Shown here piece after piece: positions 35,266 through 43,769 of a stretch of 64,000 bases of DNA. Under the pieces are notes generated by a model. That model ran no database searches. It saw only the letters and a program-made list of their open reading frames with translations, and was not told the origin of the DNA. Both the position numbers and the translations under genes were made by a program. How positions within the stretch are numbered: position 1 is the stretch's first letter; each line of letters begins with the position of its first letter. Source of the DNA: Clostridium liquoris (GTDB lineage Bacteria; Bacillota; Clostridia; Clostridiales; Clostridiaceae); contig NZ_PVXO01000030.1 of NCBI RefSeq assembly GCF_002995785.1, positions 1 through 64,000 of the forward strand, in the 5' to 3' direction.

Positions 35266-36411
35266 TTATTTACTCATCACTGCTCTGGAGATGACTACTT
35301 TATGAATTTCGGAAGTACCTTCATAAATTTCTGTAATCTTTGCATCACGATACATACGCTCCAAGGGATAATCCCTCATATAGCCATAGCCTCCATGGAT
35401 TTGGAGTGCCAAATTTGTAACAAAACGTGCATTTTCAGAAGCATTAAGCTTACACATAGCTGCCTCTGCTGTGAAAGGTTTTCCGGCATCCTCAAGATAT
35501 GCAGCATACTGTACAAGAGTTTTTGCAGCCATTGTCTTTGTTGCCATATCGGCGATATACCACTGTATACCCTGTAACTTTGCAATTGGCTTACCAAACT
35601 GTACACGCTCTTTTGAATACTTAATAGAAAGATCTAAAGCACCTTCTGCAACTCCCACAGCTTGAGCACCTACCCCTATACGCGCTCCATCAAGTGCCTG
35701 CATTGCAATTTTAAAGCCTTGTCCTTCCTTTCCAAGAAGGTTAGCAGCTGGAACACGGCAATCTTCAAATACAAGTTCAGCCGTTTCGGAACCAGCAAGA
35801 CCCATTTTTGTCTCAACTTTACCAATACTAAAACCTGGTGTACCTTTTTCAACTATGATTGCGGACATTCCCTTTAATCCTTTATTAGGCTGTGTAAGTG
35901 CAAATATTATAAGTACATCCGCACGGCTGCCTCCAGAGATAAAGCACTTTGTCCCATTTAATATATATTCATTTGTTTCAGAATCAAAAATAGCAACTGT
36001 CTTTGCGGAACCTGCATCAGAACCAGCATTTGGCTCAGTAAGTGCAAATGCTCCTAAAGATCCGCCTTTTGTGAGAATAGGAAGATATTTTTGTCTTTGT
36101 TCTTCATTGCCGTATTTGTAGATAGTTTGAGGCGCAATTAAATGGATTGATAAAATCGCTGCCGAAGACATGCATTTCTTTGCAAATTCTGAAACAACTA
36201 TAATCTTTTCCAATGCACCACCGCCAGAGCCACCGTACTGACTAGGAACGCCAATCCCTGTAAATCCTAATGCTGCCATCTTTTTAAAATTTTCCTTTGG
36301 GAAAACATGCTCAAGGTCAACATCTTCTGCAACCGGCTCTAATTCATTTTCAGCAAACTGTTGTGCCAACTTTTTAATCATTTCCTGTTCTCTGTTTAAT
36401 GAAAAATCCAT
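35266..36411 (-). CDS. Acyl-CoA dehydrogenase (probable enoyl-CoA reductase)
   Basis: A 381-residue flavoprotein. It has FALTEPNAGSDAGS (flavin motif), GGYGYMRDYPLERMYRDAKI and the catalytic Glu in IYEGTSEIHK. The start at 36411 follows AAGGTGG; the frame extends upstream 24 codons without a ribosome site. With EtfAB it should reduce acryloyl-, crotonyl- or a similar enoyl-CoA to the saturated acyl-CoA, like acryloyl-CoA reductase. It is first in the operon, downstream of a MerR-type promoter. Confidence 0.92.
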   Translation of the reverse strand: MDFSLNREQEMIKKLAQQFAENELEPVAEDVDLEHVFPKENFKKMAALGFTGIGVPSQYGGSGGGALEKIIVVSEFAKKCMSSAAILSIHLIAPQTIYKYGNEEQRQKYLPILTKGGSLGAFALTEPNAGSDAGSAKTVAIFDSETNEYILNGTKCFISGGSRADVLIIFALTQPNKGLKGMSAIIVEKGTPGFSIGKVETKMGLAGSETAELVFEDCRVPAANLLGKEGQGFKIAMQALDGARIGVGAQAVGVAEGALDLSIKYSKERVQFGKPIAKLQGIQWYIADMATKTMAAKTLVQYAAYLEDAGKPFTAEAAMCKLNASENARFVTNLALQIHGGYGYMRDYPLERMYRDAKITEIYEGTSEIHKVVISRAVMSK

Positions 36412-36530
36412 ATGTTCTTCCACCTTTCTTTTAATATAGAAGTAGAAACATTTCTTGAGAGCATATAACGCATGCATTTTCATATTTTAAACTTATTTTA
36501 TAATGCTCTTTTAATCATCTTTTATATAAG

Positions 36531-36561
36531 ACTTTACCTTATACAGTTGGTGGAAAGTCAA
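36531..36561 (-). promoter_or_regulatory. MerR-type promoter of the dehydrogenase/Etf operon
   Basis: On the minus strand TTGACT (36561-36556), a 19-bp spacer (TTCCACCAACTGTATAAGG) and TAAAGT (36536-36531). The same -35 and much of the spacer occur at the permease promoter, 3.3 kb away. The rest of the 36412-36789 gap is A/T-rich with one GCCCT/AGGGC hairpin (36609-36629) and no gene. Confidence 0.7.
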
Positions 36562-36789
36562 TAGCTTTTTTAAAAGTTAAATCATGCATATATGCTTTTT
36601 TTCATTAAGCCCTCCATCCACTGTAGGGCAACGGCTTTTATTTGCTTGTAATCACTTATGATTCATTGACATTTTACTTATAGTTCATTATAATTCACCT
36701 ATGCAGCCTTATATTTTAAAGGTGATTGGCATATATTAAGAAGGAATAATGTAAATTTAATAGTAATTGAATAATGCGAGGTAATTATA

Positions 36790-37671
36790 ATGAAACTTAT
36801 TGCAACAGATTTAGATGGAACTCTTCTAAATTCAAACCATGAAGTGAGTAAAGAAAATGCAGAGGCTTTAAGATTAGCCCAGAAAAAAGGAATAGAAATA
36901 GCAATTGCAACAGGAAGAACCCATTCTGATGCTATTCATATATGTAAGAAAGCCAACATTAATGCCCATATAATTTCAAATAATGGTGCAATGGTATTTT
37001 CTAAGGAAGGGAAAAAACTAAAATCCTATACTATAGATAAGGAATATCTTAAGTATGTACTAAATTGGCTCTATGAAAATGAATATGTTTTTCAAATATG
37101 CACAGATAAAAACTTGTTTTTACCATATGACATAAAAGCACTATTAGAAAAAGACTTTGAAAAAGCAAAAATAAATAATCCTTCTATTCCCACGAATTTA
37201 GTCAACTATATGATAAACTTCATATTCTCTCAAGAAGGTATTAAACTTATAAAGTGTAAGGAGGATATTTTAAACTTAGATTTAGATTTTTGCAGCATAA
37301 CTGCAATTTCTATAGATAAAGAAAAGCTTAATTATGGTAGGCAATATTATAAAGAATTTAAGGAATTATCCATGGTAATTTCCCATGAGTATAATTTTGA
37401 ATTAACTAATAACAATGCCTCTAAAGGTAACTCTTTAGAATATCTAGCGGATTACTTAGGTATTTCATTAAAGGATGTTACAGCAATGGGCGATAGTTAC
37501 AACGATGTATCCATGTTTCAAAAAGCTGGGACAAGCGTTGCAATGGGAAATGCTGAAGATGATATAAAAAATATATGCAGCCATGTTTCAATGTCAAATG
37601 ACCTCAACGGAGTAGCTTATTTTATTCACAAATTAATGAATAAATTAAAGCTTAAATCAACTCTGGCGTAA
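36790..37671 (+). CDS. Cof-type HAD phosphatase
   Basis: A 293-residue HAD hydrolase of the Cof subfamily. The nucleophile motif is ATDLDGTLLNS (Asp8 and Asp10); motif II Thr is in AIATGRTHSD; a C2-type cap sits in the middle; motif IV GDSYNDVSMFQ ends it. Such enzymes dephosphorylate sugar phosphates, flavin precursors or phospholipid intermediates in the cytoplasm. The substrate is not predictable. It appears to be a single-gene unit, convergent with the CMD-like gene. Confidence 0.9.
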   Translation: MKLIATDLDGTLLNSNHEVSKENAEALRLAQKKGIEIAIATGRTHSDAIHICKKANINAHIISNNGAMVFSKEGKKLKSYTIDKEYLKYVLNWLYENEYVFQICTDKNLFLPYDIKALLEKDFEKAKINNPSIPTNLVNYMINFIFSQEGIKLIKCKEDILNLDLDFCSITAISIDKEKLNYGRQYYKEFKELSMVISHEYNFELTNNNASKGNSLEYLADYLGISLKDVTAMGDSYNDVSMFQKAGTSVAMGNAEDDIKNICSHVSMSNDLNGVAYFIHKLMNKLKLKSTLA

Positions 37672-37716
37672 TTATTTTGGCGTGATGGAGTATTTAAAGG
37701 TTACACGATTATATAA

Positions 37717-37763
37717 AAATAAGTGCTCACAATTATTCCATAATAATGTTTGAGCACTTATTT
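37717..37763. terminator. Bidirectional terminator between HAD and CMD-like genes
   Basis: AAATAAGTGCTCA (37717-37729) and TGAGCACTTATTT (37751-37763) form a perfect 13-bp stem between convergent genes. Confidence 0.8.
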
Positions 37764-37769
37764 CTATCA

Positions 37770-38174
37770 TTAAGAAAGATTTAGCACTGCCCCAAATTTC
37801 TGTGAAGCTATTATAAAACAAATAAAAGCACACAACTCTGAAATCTCACCATCTGAAAATTCTTCTTTTAGTGTATTTATGACTTTATCATCAACATCAA
37901 GATGATTTTCTGCTACCAGCAGAGCAAAGGATTTTGCCAAAGAAATTTTTACATTTTTAATATTATCTTTTGGCTCTCCTTTAGACATTCAATAATGGCA
38001 CTGATTTGTGAATGCTAAAGTTCTTCTTACTTCTTCTTTCAATTCTAAATCTAAAACTCCAGAATAAAATAAAGTTTCTTCAAGACTTGACCATTTCTTT
38101 AAGACTTCTGGGTTATGACCTAATAATTGTTCAAACGGCGTACTTCCATTCTTCGAAAAAGTTATTGTCGCCAT
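37770..38174 (-). CDS. CMD/AhpD-like protein with in-frame TGA at the redox cysteine (candidate selenoprotein)
   Basis: Two abutting in-frame segments, 38174-37992 (61 codons) and 37988-37770 (72 codons), are joined by one TGA at 37991-37989. Read through, they give a 134-residue carboxymuconolactone-decarboxylase/AhpD-like protein. The N-terminal FEQLLGHNPEVLKKW and C-terminal GEISELCAFICFIIASQKFGA are normal for this family. The TGA falls exactly on the second Cys of the family's CxxC (C-H-Y-TGA, residues 59-62), giving CxxU. The ribosome site is GGAGG, and an Lrp gene is divergent. A nonsense mutation is the alternative. Confidence 0.75.
37936..37974 (-). promoter_or_regulatory. Possible SECIS-like stem downstream of the TGA
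   Basis: On the minus strand GCCAAAAGA (37974-37966) can pair with TCTTTGGC (37943-37936), with one bulged A, beginning 14 nt after the TGA. The distance suits bacterial SECIS elements, but the loop is large. A smaller stem, TGTCT with AGATA, is also possible nearer the TGA. Confidence 0.3.
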
Positions 38175-38250
38175 ATTATTCCTCCTTTATTTATGCAGAT
38201 TTTGTTTTAGCATACTAATATTATATAAAATATAATATTAACATTGTATT

Positions 38251-38289
38251 TCATATGATATATAATAATATGTTGTATATATCATATGA
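38251..38289. promoter_or_regulatory. Dyad operator between CMD-like and lrp genes
   Basis: TCATATGATATATA (38251-38264) is inverted as TATATATCATATGA (38276-38289). The 14-bp arms lie between the divergent CMD-like and Lrp genes, the usual place for an Lrp autoregulatory site controlling both. Confidence 0.6.
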
Positions 38290-38316
38290 TATGAAATAAT
38301 GAGGAGTTGATTTCAT

Positions 38317-38763
38317 ATGAAAATCGATGAAATTGATGCAATGATTTTGTCTGAGTTGCAAAAAAATAGTCGCTTATCCATAAGAGAATTATCGAAACGA
38401 ATTAATCTATCTCCCCCTTCTGTTTCAGAAAGAGTAAAAAGACTTGAAGATAGTGGAGTTATCGAAAAATATACAATAAAAATAAATAAGAAAAATTTGG
38501 GGTTCCCTATTGATTGTATAATAAAAGTTACAATGAAGAATGGGGAATATGAAAAATTCAAAGCATTTATAAAAGATTTTCCAAGAAGTGAATGGTGCTA
38601 TAGAATTGCTGGAGATGGATGTTTTTTAGTAAAATTATCAATTTCAGAGTTAAATGAAGTAGAAGAATTTATAAATTCAATATCCTCCTATGCACTAACC
38701 ACAACCATTATTGCATTTTCATCTGTAAAAATAAATGATGATATTAAAAAATTTTTATTTTAA
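38317..38763 (+). CDS. Lrp/AsnC family transcriptional regulator
   Basis: A 148-residue Lrp protein. The N-terminal helix-turn-helix (DAMILSELQKNSRLSIRELSKRINLSPPSVSERVKRLEDSGVI) and the C-terminal RAM/ligand domain with WCYRIAGDGCFLVKL are standard. GAGGAG precedes the ATG. It is divergent from the CMD/AhpD-like candidate selenoprotein with a shared operator, so it probably controls that gene and itself. The ligand is unknown. Confidence 0.9.
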   Translation: MKIDEIDAMILSELQKNSRLSIRELSKRINLSPPSVSERVKRLEDSGVIEKYTIKINKKNLGFPIDCIIKVTMKNGEYEKFKAFIKDFPRSEWCYRIAGDGCFLVKLSISELNEVEEFINSISSYALTTTIIAFSSVKINDDIKKFLF

Positions 38764-38825
38764 ATAAAGACTATGTTATCTATAAATTAATCTTCAATTT
38801 TATAATACATTATTAAATAAAATAA

Positions 38826-38861
38826 CTCTCTTTCCTAACACATTAATCTTAGGAAAGAGAG
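38826..38861. terminator. Bidirectional terminator between lrp and the ComEC-like gene
   Basis: CTCTCTTTCCTAA (38826-38838) and TTAGGAAAGAGAG (38849-38861) form a perfect 13-bp stem between convergent genes. Confidence 0.75.
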
Positions 38862-38877
38862 CACATTATTATGCTTA

Positions 38878-39867
38878 TTACCTTCTCCCCGGAGTATAAC
38901 TTCCTGGAGAACAATTAAATTTTATATCTTTCCCATCACTGGTGACTACAATATTTCCATCTTCATCAGTTCTATATAACTTTATCCCCATACTTTTTAA
39001 CTTGTCCATAGTTTCCTTATGAGGGTGTCCGTAGTCATTTATTTTTCCTGAACTAACTACTGCATATTTAGGGTTAACCTTCTTTAAATAAGCTGTAGAT
39101 GAAGATGTTCTGCTTCCATGATGCCCAAGTTTTAACACATCTGCTCTTACGTCAAAACCCTTATCTAAAATCTCTTTTTCAGCAAGACTTTCTGCATCAC
39201 CTTCAAATAAGAAAGAATTTTTACCATAAGTGACCTTTATCACTATGGAATAGTTATTTACATTATCATACTCTGCACTATTAGGAGTCAAAATCATACA
39301 CTGAACATCTCCTAGTGAAAATTTTTCACCAGGTACTGGAGTCTTTGCTTTTATACCTTTTCTTTTCATTGCCTGTACAACATCTTTAAATGTTGCTGTG
39401 GTAGCTGTCTTTTTAGGCATATACATAGTGCCTATTTGAAAATTGTCTATTACTCCATCCATACCTCCAATATGATCTTCATGAGGATGTGTAGCTACTA
39501 AATAATCTATCTTTTTAACTCCTGCCCTTTTTAAATAATTAACCACTGTTTCCGTAGCAGCATTTGGCCCTGCGTCAATTAACATATTCTTATCTTCATA
39601 CTGTAAAAGTATACTATCACCTTGTCCTACATCTATGTAATGTACCTTTAATTTACCTTGAACTTTACTTTTACTATTATCTTTATTATTATTATCTTTA
39701 TTATTATTATTATTTTCTTCTATTTTCCCCTTTGTATCTTTGGTACTAGTGCTGGTTGGTGTACTAACATTTGAACATCCCACCATAACAATCATAAACA
39801 TTACTAACATTATAGCTTGTATAGTTTTAAACCATTTTCCTCTTAAATTACTGCTTCTTATTTTCAT
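38878..39867 (-). CDS. ComEC/Rec2-like metallo-beta-lactamase-fold lipoprotein
   Basis: A 329-residue secreted lipoprotein. The signal peptide ends in the lipobox IVMVGC. An Asn/Lys-rich linker (about 48-66) leads to an MBL domain with YIDVGQGDSILLQ, LIDAGPN, the metal motif THPHEDHIGGMDG, and LGHHGSRTS. It equals the C-terminal nuclease-like domain of ComEC without its membrane channel. Free-standing forms are thought to be extracellular nucleases or phosphoesterases; the substrate is unproven. It is a single-gene unit. Confidence 0.87.
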   Translation of the reverse strand: MKIRSSNLRGKWFKTIQAIMLVMFMIVMVGCSNVSTPTSTSTKDTKGKIEENNNNNKDNNNKDNSKSKVQGKLKVHYIDVGQGDSILLQYEDKNMLIDAGPNAATETVVNYLKRAGVKKIDYLVATHPHEDHIGGMDGVIDNFQIGTMYMPKKTATTATFKDVVQAMKRKGIKAKTPVPGEKFSLGDVQCMILTPNSAEYDNVNNYSIVIKVTYGKNSFLFEGDAESLAEKEILDKGFDVRADVLKLGHHGSRTSSSTAYLKKVNPKYAVVSSGKINDYGHPHKETMDKLKSMGIKLYRTDEDGNIVVTSDGKDIKFNCSPGSYTPGRR

Positions 39868-40137
39868 ATTTCACCTCTTAAAAATATTGTGCCACAATAT
39901 TTTTAGATAACAGAGTATAGAGAACAGATTACAGATAAGGATAATTTTTCTCCATTGTCATTAGGTCAAATTTTAAATTTAATAAGTTCACTAAATAGCA
40001 CGCTTTGCGTGACCCGAAGGGACTTTATTAAATTAACAAATTAACAATTTAGCAATTAATAATTGAATTTTTTGCATAAACTTTAAGGCGAAAGCCTGTA
40101 ACATCAGCAAAAGAACACTTAGATTTTTATGAAAAAG

Positions 40138-40302
40138 CGAGGAGTGTTTTCTCACTCCCAGCAGTTTTCTTTAAGAAAACTATTTAATAAAAGATTTTTT
40201 CGTAATGTTAATGGAGAAAAATCATCCACATTTATTCTTTTTTCTTTCTTATTTATTATTTAAGAAAATTTTATTTAAAGCTTTTCTGTAGTGTCAACGT
40301 AA
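40138..40302. repeat. Dispersed intergenic repeat, copy 1
   Basis: The block containing AGTGTTTTCTCAC, CAGCAG, AATAAAA, GTAATGTTAATGGAGAAAAA and, later, ATTTAAAGCTTTTCTGTA recurs at 44334-44491. A hairpin GCTTTTCT/AGAAAAGC (40280-40309) and TGTCAACTGTCAACT motifs follow. It fills most of the 39868-40374 gap. No reading frame is apparent. Confidence 0.65.
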
Positions 40303-40374
40303 GAAAAGCCTCCTTAACTGTCAATTGTCCTCTGTCAACTGTCAACTAAAAAAATTGGCCACAATTTTTTTATT

Positions 40375-41073
40375 TTATTCCTTCCCTGTTTCATAAGACT
40401 GAATAAGTTTTTCTGGAAACTCCTTCTTTTTCATGAGTTCAACAATACCCTTATAATCATATGGTATTTCTATAAACTCTGCTTGAATATCCTTTCCCTT
40501 TTCTATATTCAATATGACATAGGTTGAATTAGGTCTGCCAATTTTAGGCTTTCCTATACTTCCTTCATTGATAATAACTTTATTGCCATACTTCTTTAAA
40601 TAAGGTATATGAGTATGAGCACATACCAAAACATCTCCATTAAATTCTTTCATCACTTCTTCCACTTCAATACTATCTTCTTTTAAATACTCATTGATAG
40701 ATCTTGTGCTTCCATGAACAAAAGTTATGCTTTTTTCTTTAAATTCCATGACCAAAGTTTTAGGTAAATTATTTAAATAATTTCTATTCTCTTCTCTAAG
40801 TACTGATACCGCATAGGGTAGTGAAAATTTATTAATTTCTGTGTTCCTAATATAGCTAAACTTATTGTCAACTACAGATGCATCATAATTTCCCTTAATT
40901 GAAATAATTTTTCTATTCCTTATATAATCAATTACCTCATTAGGATATGGTCCATAGCCCACAAAATCCCCTAGATTTATTATTAAATCCACTCTTCTTT
41001 TCTCTATATCCTCCATAGCATTTTTTAGTGCAAAAATATTTCCATGAATATCTGATATAACTGCTATTTTCAA
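40375..41073 (-). CDS. Metallophosphoesterase (YfcE/MJ0936-like)
   Basis: A roughly 232-residue calcineurin-fold phosphoesterase: KIAVISDIHGNIFAL, LGDFVGYGPYPNEVI, KGNYDAS, VHGSTR and CAHTHIPYLKKYG supply the two-metal ligands. The family cleaves phosphodiesters; the physiological substrate is open. The start is taken as TTG at 41073, which gives the usual M-K-I-A-V-I-S-D and has GGGAG 9 nt upstream; two ATGs just upstream are too close to that site. Confidence 0.85.
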   Translation of the reverse strand: MKIAVISDIHGNIFALKNAMEDIEKRRVDLIINLGDFVGYGPYPNEVIDYIRNRKIISIKGNYDASVVDNKFSYIRNTEINKFSLPYAVSVLREENRNYLNNLPKTLVMEFKEKSITFVHGSTRSINEYLKEDSIEVEEVMKEFNGDVLVCAHTHIPYLKKYGNKVIINEGSIGKPKIGRPNSTYVILNIEKGKDIQAEFIEIPYDYKGIVELMKKKEFPEKLIQSYETGKE

Positions 41074-41306
41074 AGCCATCATCTCCCGTAATTTAAAATA
41101 ATACCAACAAAGATAATTAACCAAAACTTGACTAAAACATATTATATATTATAAACATTACTTCAACAAAAAGATATACAAACTATGACTTAAAAAGTGA
41201 TTTACTTCTCCTCGTAAATTTGCGGATGGCCTAAAGAAAAGCTATCTGCTTTTTTATAGAATAATATCTTCTATAAAGATAAAACTAACTATAGGAGGTG
41301 TTTCTA

Positions 41307-41786
41307 ATGGTACAACTAACTCAAAAAGAAACTATGCTTTTAAAAGATTTAAAAAGTCATGAAGAATTGTGCATAACTAAATACAATGATTATGCAAGTA
41401 AAACTCAAGATACTCAACTTAGGGAAATGTTTAGTAAACATGCTCAATCTGAGCAGCAACATTTAAACACTATAAACACAATACTAAGTGGCCAAATACC
41501 TAATATGCCGCAAAGTGGTGGAACTGCAGCTAATAATACTAGTACATCTGCGCAAAACAACACAACTGCTGCCCAATCTAGTTTAAATAATCCTATAGAT
41601 GCAAATCTTTGCGGTGACTTACTTATGACAGAAAAATATGTTTCAGGTACTTACGATACTAGCATATTTGAATTTAGAGATGCAAATATACGACAGGCTT
41701 TAAATCACATTCAAAAAGAAGAACAGCAGCATGGAGAAGACATATTCAATTATATGCAAAGTAAGGGAATGTATAACCCTCAATAA
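41307..41786 (+). CDS. CotF-like spore coat protein
   Basis: A 159-residue ferritin-like helical protein. An N-terminal helical pair (LLKDLKSHEELCITKYNDYA, then HAQSEQQHLNTI) is joined by a Thr/Ala/Asn-rich linker (about 72-100) to a second pair (LLMTEKYVSGTYD, IQKEEQQHGEDIF). This is the coat F (CotF) family, found in spore coats of Clostridium and Bacillus. The start at 41307 has AGGAGGTG at good spacing. Confidence 0.8.
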   Translation: MVQLTQKETMLLKDLKSHEELCITKYNDYASKTQDTQLREMFSKHAQSEQQHLNTINTILSGQIPNMPQSGGTAANNTSTSAQNNTTAAQSSLNNPIDANLCGDLLMTEKYVSGTYDTSIFEFRDANIRQALNHIQKEEQQHGEDIFNYMQSKGMYNPQ

Positions 41787-41790
41787 TACT

Positions 41791-41838
41791 AATGAAAATG
41801 AGCATAAATATAGCAAATTTTATGCTCATTTTTCATAT
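41791..41838. terminator. Bidirectional terminator between cotF-like and mutS-like genes
   Basis: AAAATGAGCATAAA (about 41795-41808) pairs with TTTATGCTCATTTTT (about 41818-41832) between convergent genes, with a T-run on the plus strand. Confidence 0.75.
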
Positions 41839-41853
41839 TATAATGAAATAATT

Positions 41854-43674
41854 TTACTTCTCATTGTCTATATCAATTCCCGCTAATTTCATCAGGTATA
41901 GCGCATTTCTAGTTGTTGAAATTCCTTTTCTCAATTTATAATCAAAATATATTTGATTATTTTTATAATACTCTCTAAAATGGTAATTCTTTATCTCTTT
42001 GTTCTCCTTTTCTAAATCCCCTAATTCTAAATCATGAGTTGAAACAAGTCCTAGCACATTTTCATTACTCAATTTATTTACTAATATTTTTGCTCCCGTA
42101 TGCCTATCAATAGAATTAGTACCCTTAAATATTTCATCTAATAAAAAGAATATAGGCTTTTTATCCTTAACCCCTTGCATAAGATCTTTAATTCTTAATA
42201 ATTCTCCATAAAAAGAAGAAATATTTTTTTCTAAGTTATCACTAATTCTCATGCAAGTGTAGATATCCATTAAAGAGCAATTAAAATTCTCCCCGCAAAC
42301 AGATGCCCCAACATAGGCTAGAACTAAGTTAATACCAACAGTTCTAAGCAAGGTACTTTTGCCAGACATATTAGAGCCAGTAATTAGAAGTATCTTATCA
42401 TGTTCTCCTATTGTAAAATCATTTTCTACGGCCTTTTCTCCAATTAGTGGATGGGCTATGTTTTTTCCTTTAACTACTAGATAGTTTCCCTCAAATGTAG
42501 GCCAAGCCCAATATGGATGATCATAATTCAATAAAGATAAACTTGATAATGCTTCAAATTCTCCAACAGTATCTAACCATTTTTCTAAATCCTCACCCCA
42601 ATTTTTCTTCCACTTTTCTAGTTTTATCATAGTATGATAATCCCATAGGGTAAATATATTAAAAAGCAAATATAAAAGATTCTTTCTATCAGATGTTAAA
42701 TTAGAAATCTTGATTAGTTCTTTTATTCCTTGAGAAGCTTTAATATTATTACTGTTTTCAAGATTTTTTTCTAAGTCCTTTAGGTATTGTGAGTTAAAAT
42801 TACCCTTTTCTATAAGCATAATCATTTCATAATAACTTTGTAACTTTTTTTTATGTATATATACTGTGTCTAATGAATCAGCTCTATCATTTTTATGGAA
42901 AAATAGTAAAATAACCTGGATAAATATAAAACATAATGGAGTATAATAATGTATACTTGAAGTCATCAAAAACAATATACTTATTGCTATGGTTATAATG
43001 GGCAGTACATTAACCATTAAAACTAAAAATTTGTTATCATACAATGTATATCTTTCTTCTGCCCACTTTAAGAGTCTTTCTAAATCCTCCCTCTTATTTT
43101 CTCTTAATAACCCTTCCGCCATATATCTTTGCCGCCATGATATTTTTTCCCCTAATTCAGCTATAGCTTTCTGTCTTTTATATAGTTCTTCTACAGTGTA
43201 ATTAGGATATTCTAATGTTTTTCTTAATTTCTCTCTTCCCATAGGTGTAGTACTGCAATTAATATATTGAAAAAGAGAGGATTTACCGAATATATCTAAA
43301 TCCTTTGAATAGGGATGATTTTCATCCATAAATTCCTCACCAGTATCCTTAAATTCTTTCCAATTTCCTTCTGCTCGTTTTACTCCATCCTCATTTATGC
43401 TTACTATTTTCTCTGTAAGTTCTTTATTTTTTATTACCTTTTCATGAGTTATAGCCAATACTATAAATAGAATAATAGTAACCAATAATATAATGCTAGA
43501 AAAATAATAATTTTTAACTTTATAATAGAAAACCAAAGTAAAGATTGCTCCTGTAATAAAAGTTATTAGTCTTAAGGCGCTAAAAAAATTCATAGTTTGT
43601 ATTTGTTTCTTAAGCAATTTATCTAATTTATCTTTTCTTTTTAGGTATGTGATTTTAGTATCTCTCAATTTCAC
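41854..43674 (-). CDS. Membrane-anchored MutS-like ATPase
   Basis: A 606-residue protein. Two hydrophobic hairpins (about 28-75 and 222-265) precede a C-terminal MutS domain V with Walker A TGSNMSGKSTLLRT, the family block ISDNLEKNISSFYGELLRI and Walker B IFFLLDEIFKGTNS. It lacks the mismatch-recognition domain of MutS1 and the Smr nuclease of MutS2. Such membrane MutS-like proteins are widespread in Firmicutes with unknown function; canonical mismatch repair is unlikely. Confidence 0.83.
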   Translation of the reverse strand: MKLRDTKITYLKRKDKLDKLLKKQIQTMNFFSALRLITFITGAIFTLVFYYKVKNYYFSSIILLVTIILFIVLAITHEKVIKNKELTEKIVSINEDGVKRAEGNWKEFKDTGEEFMDENHPYSKDLDIFGKSSLFQYINCSTTPMGREKLRKTLEYPNYTVEELYKRQKAIAELGEKISWRQRYMAEGLLRENKREDLERLLKWAEERYTLYDNKFLVLMVNVLPIITIAISILFLMTSSIHYYTPLCFIFIQVILLFFHKNDRADSLDTVYIHKKKLQSYYEMIMLIEKGNFNSQYLKDLEKNLENSNNIKASQGIKELIKISNLTSDRKNLLYLLFNIFTLWDYHTMIKLEKWKKNWGEDLEKWLDTVGEFEALSSLSLLNYDHPYWAWPTFEGNYLVVKGKNIAHPLIGEKAVENDFTIGEHDKILLITGSNMSGKSTLLRTVGINLVLAYVGASVCGENFNCSLMDIYTCMRISDNLEKNISSFYGELLRIKDLMQGVKDKKPIFFLLDEIFKGTNSIDRHTGAKILVNKLSNENVLGLVSTHDLELGDLEKENKEIKNYHFREYYKNNQIYFDYKLRKGISTTRNALYLMKLAGIDIDNEK

Positions 43675-43769
43675 TTATCTCCTATCCACGTTATTTATTA
43701 AGCTAATTATATTGATTAACATTATCTCATAGTTTATCCTAATTGGAAATACATTATAATTATGCATAA

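Noticed and set aside
37770-38174. Two separate small proteins of 61 and 72 residues
   Set aside because: They abut in one frame and together match one CMD/AhpD family protein. The second has no ribosome site of its own at useful spacing.
41854-43674. Canonical MutS2
   Set aside because: It lacks the Smr nuclease domain and has membrane hairpins instead.
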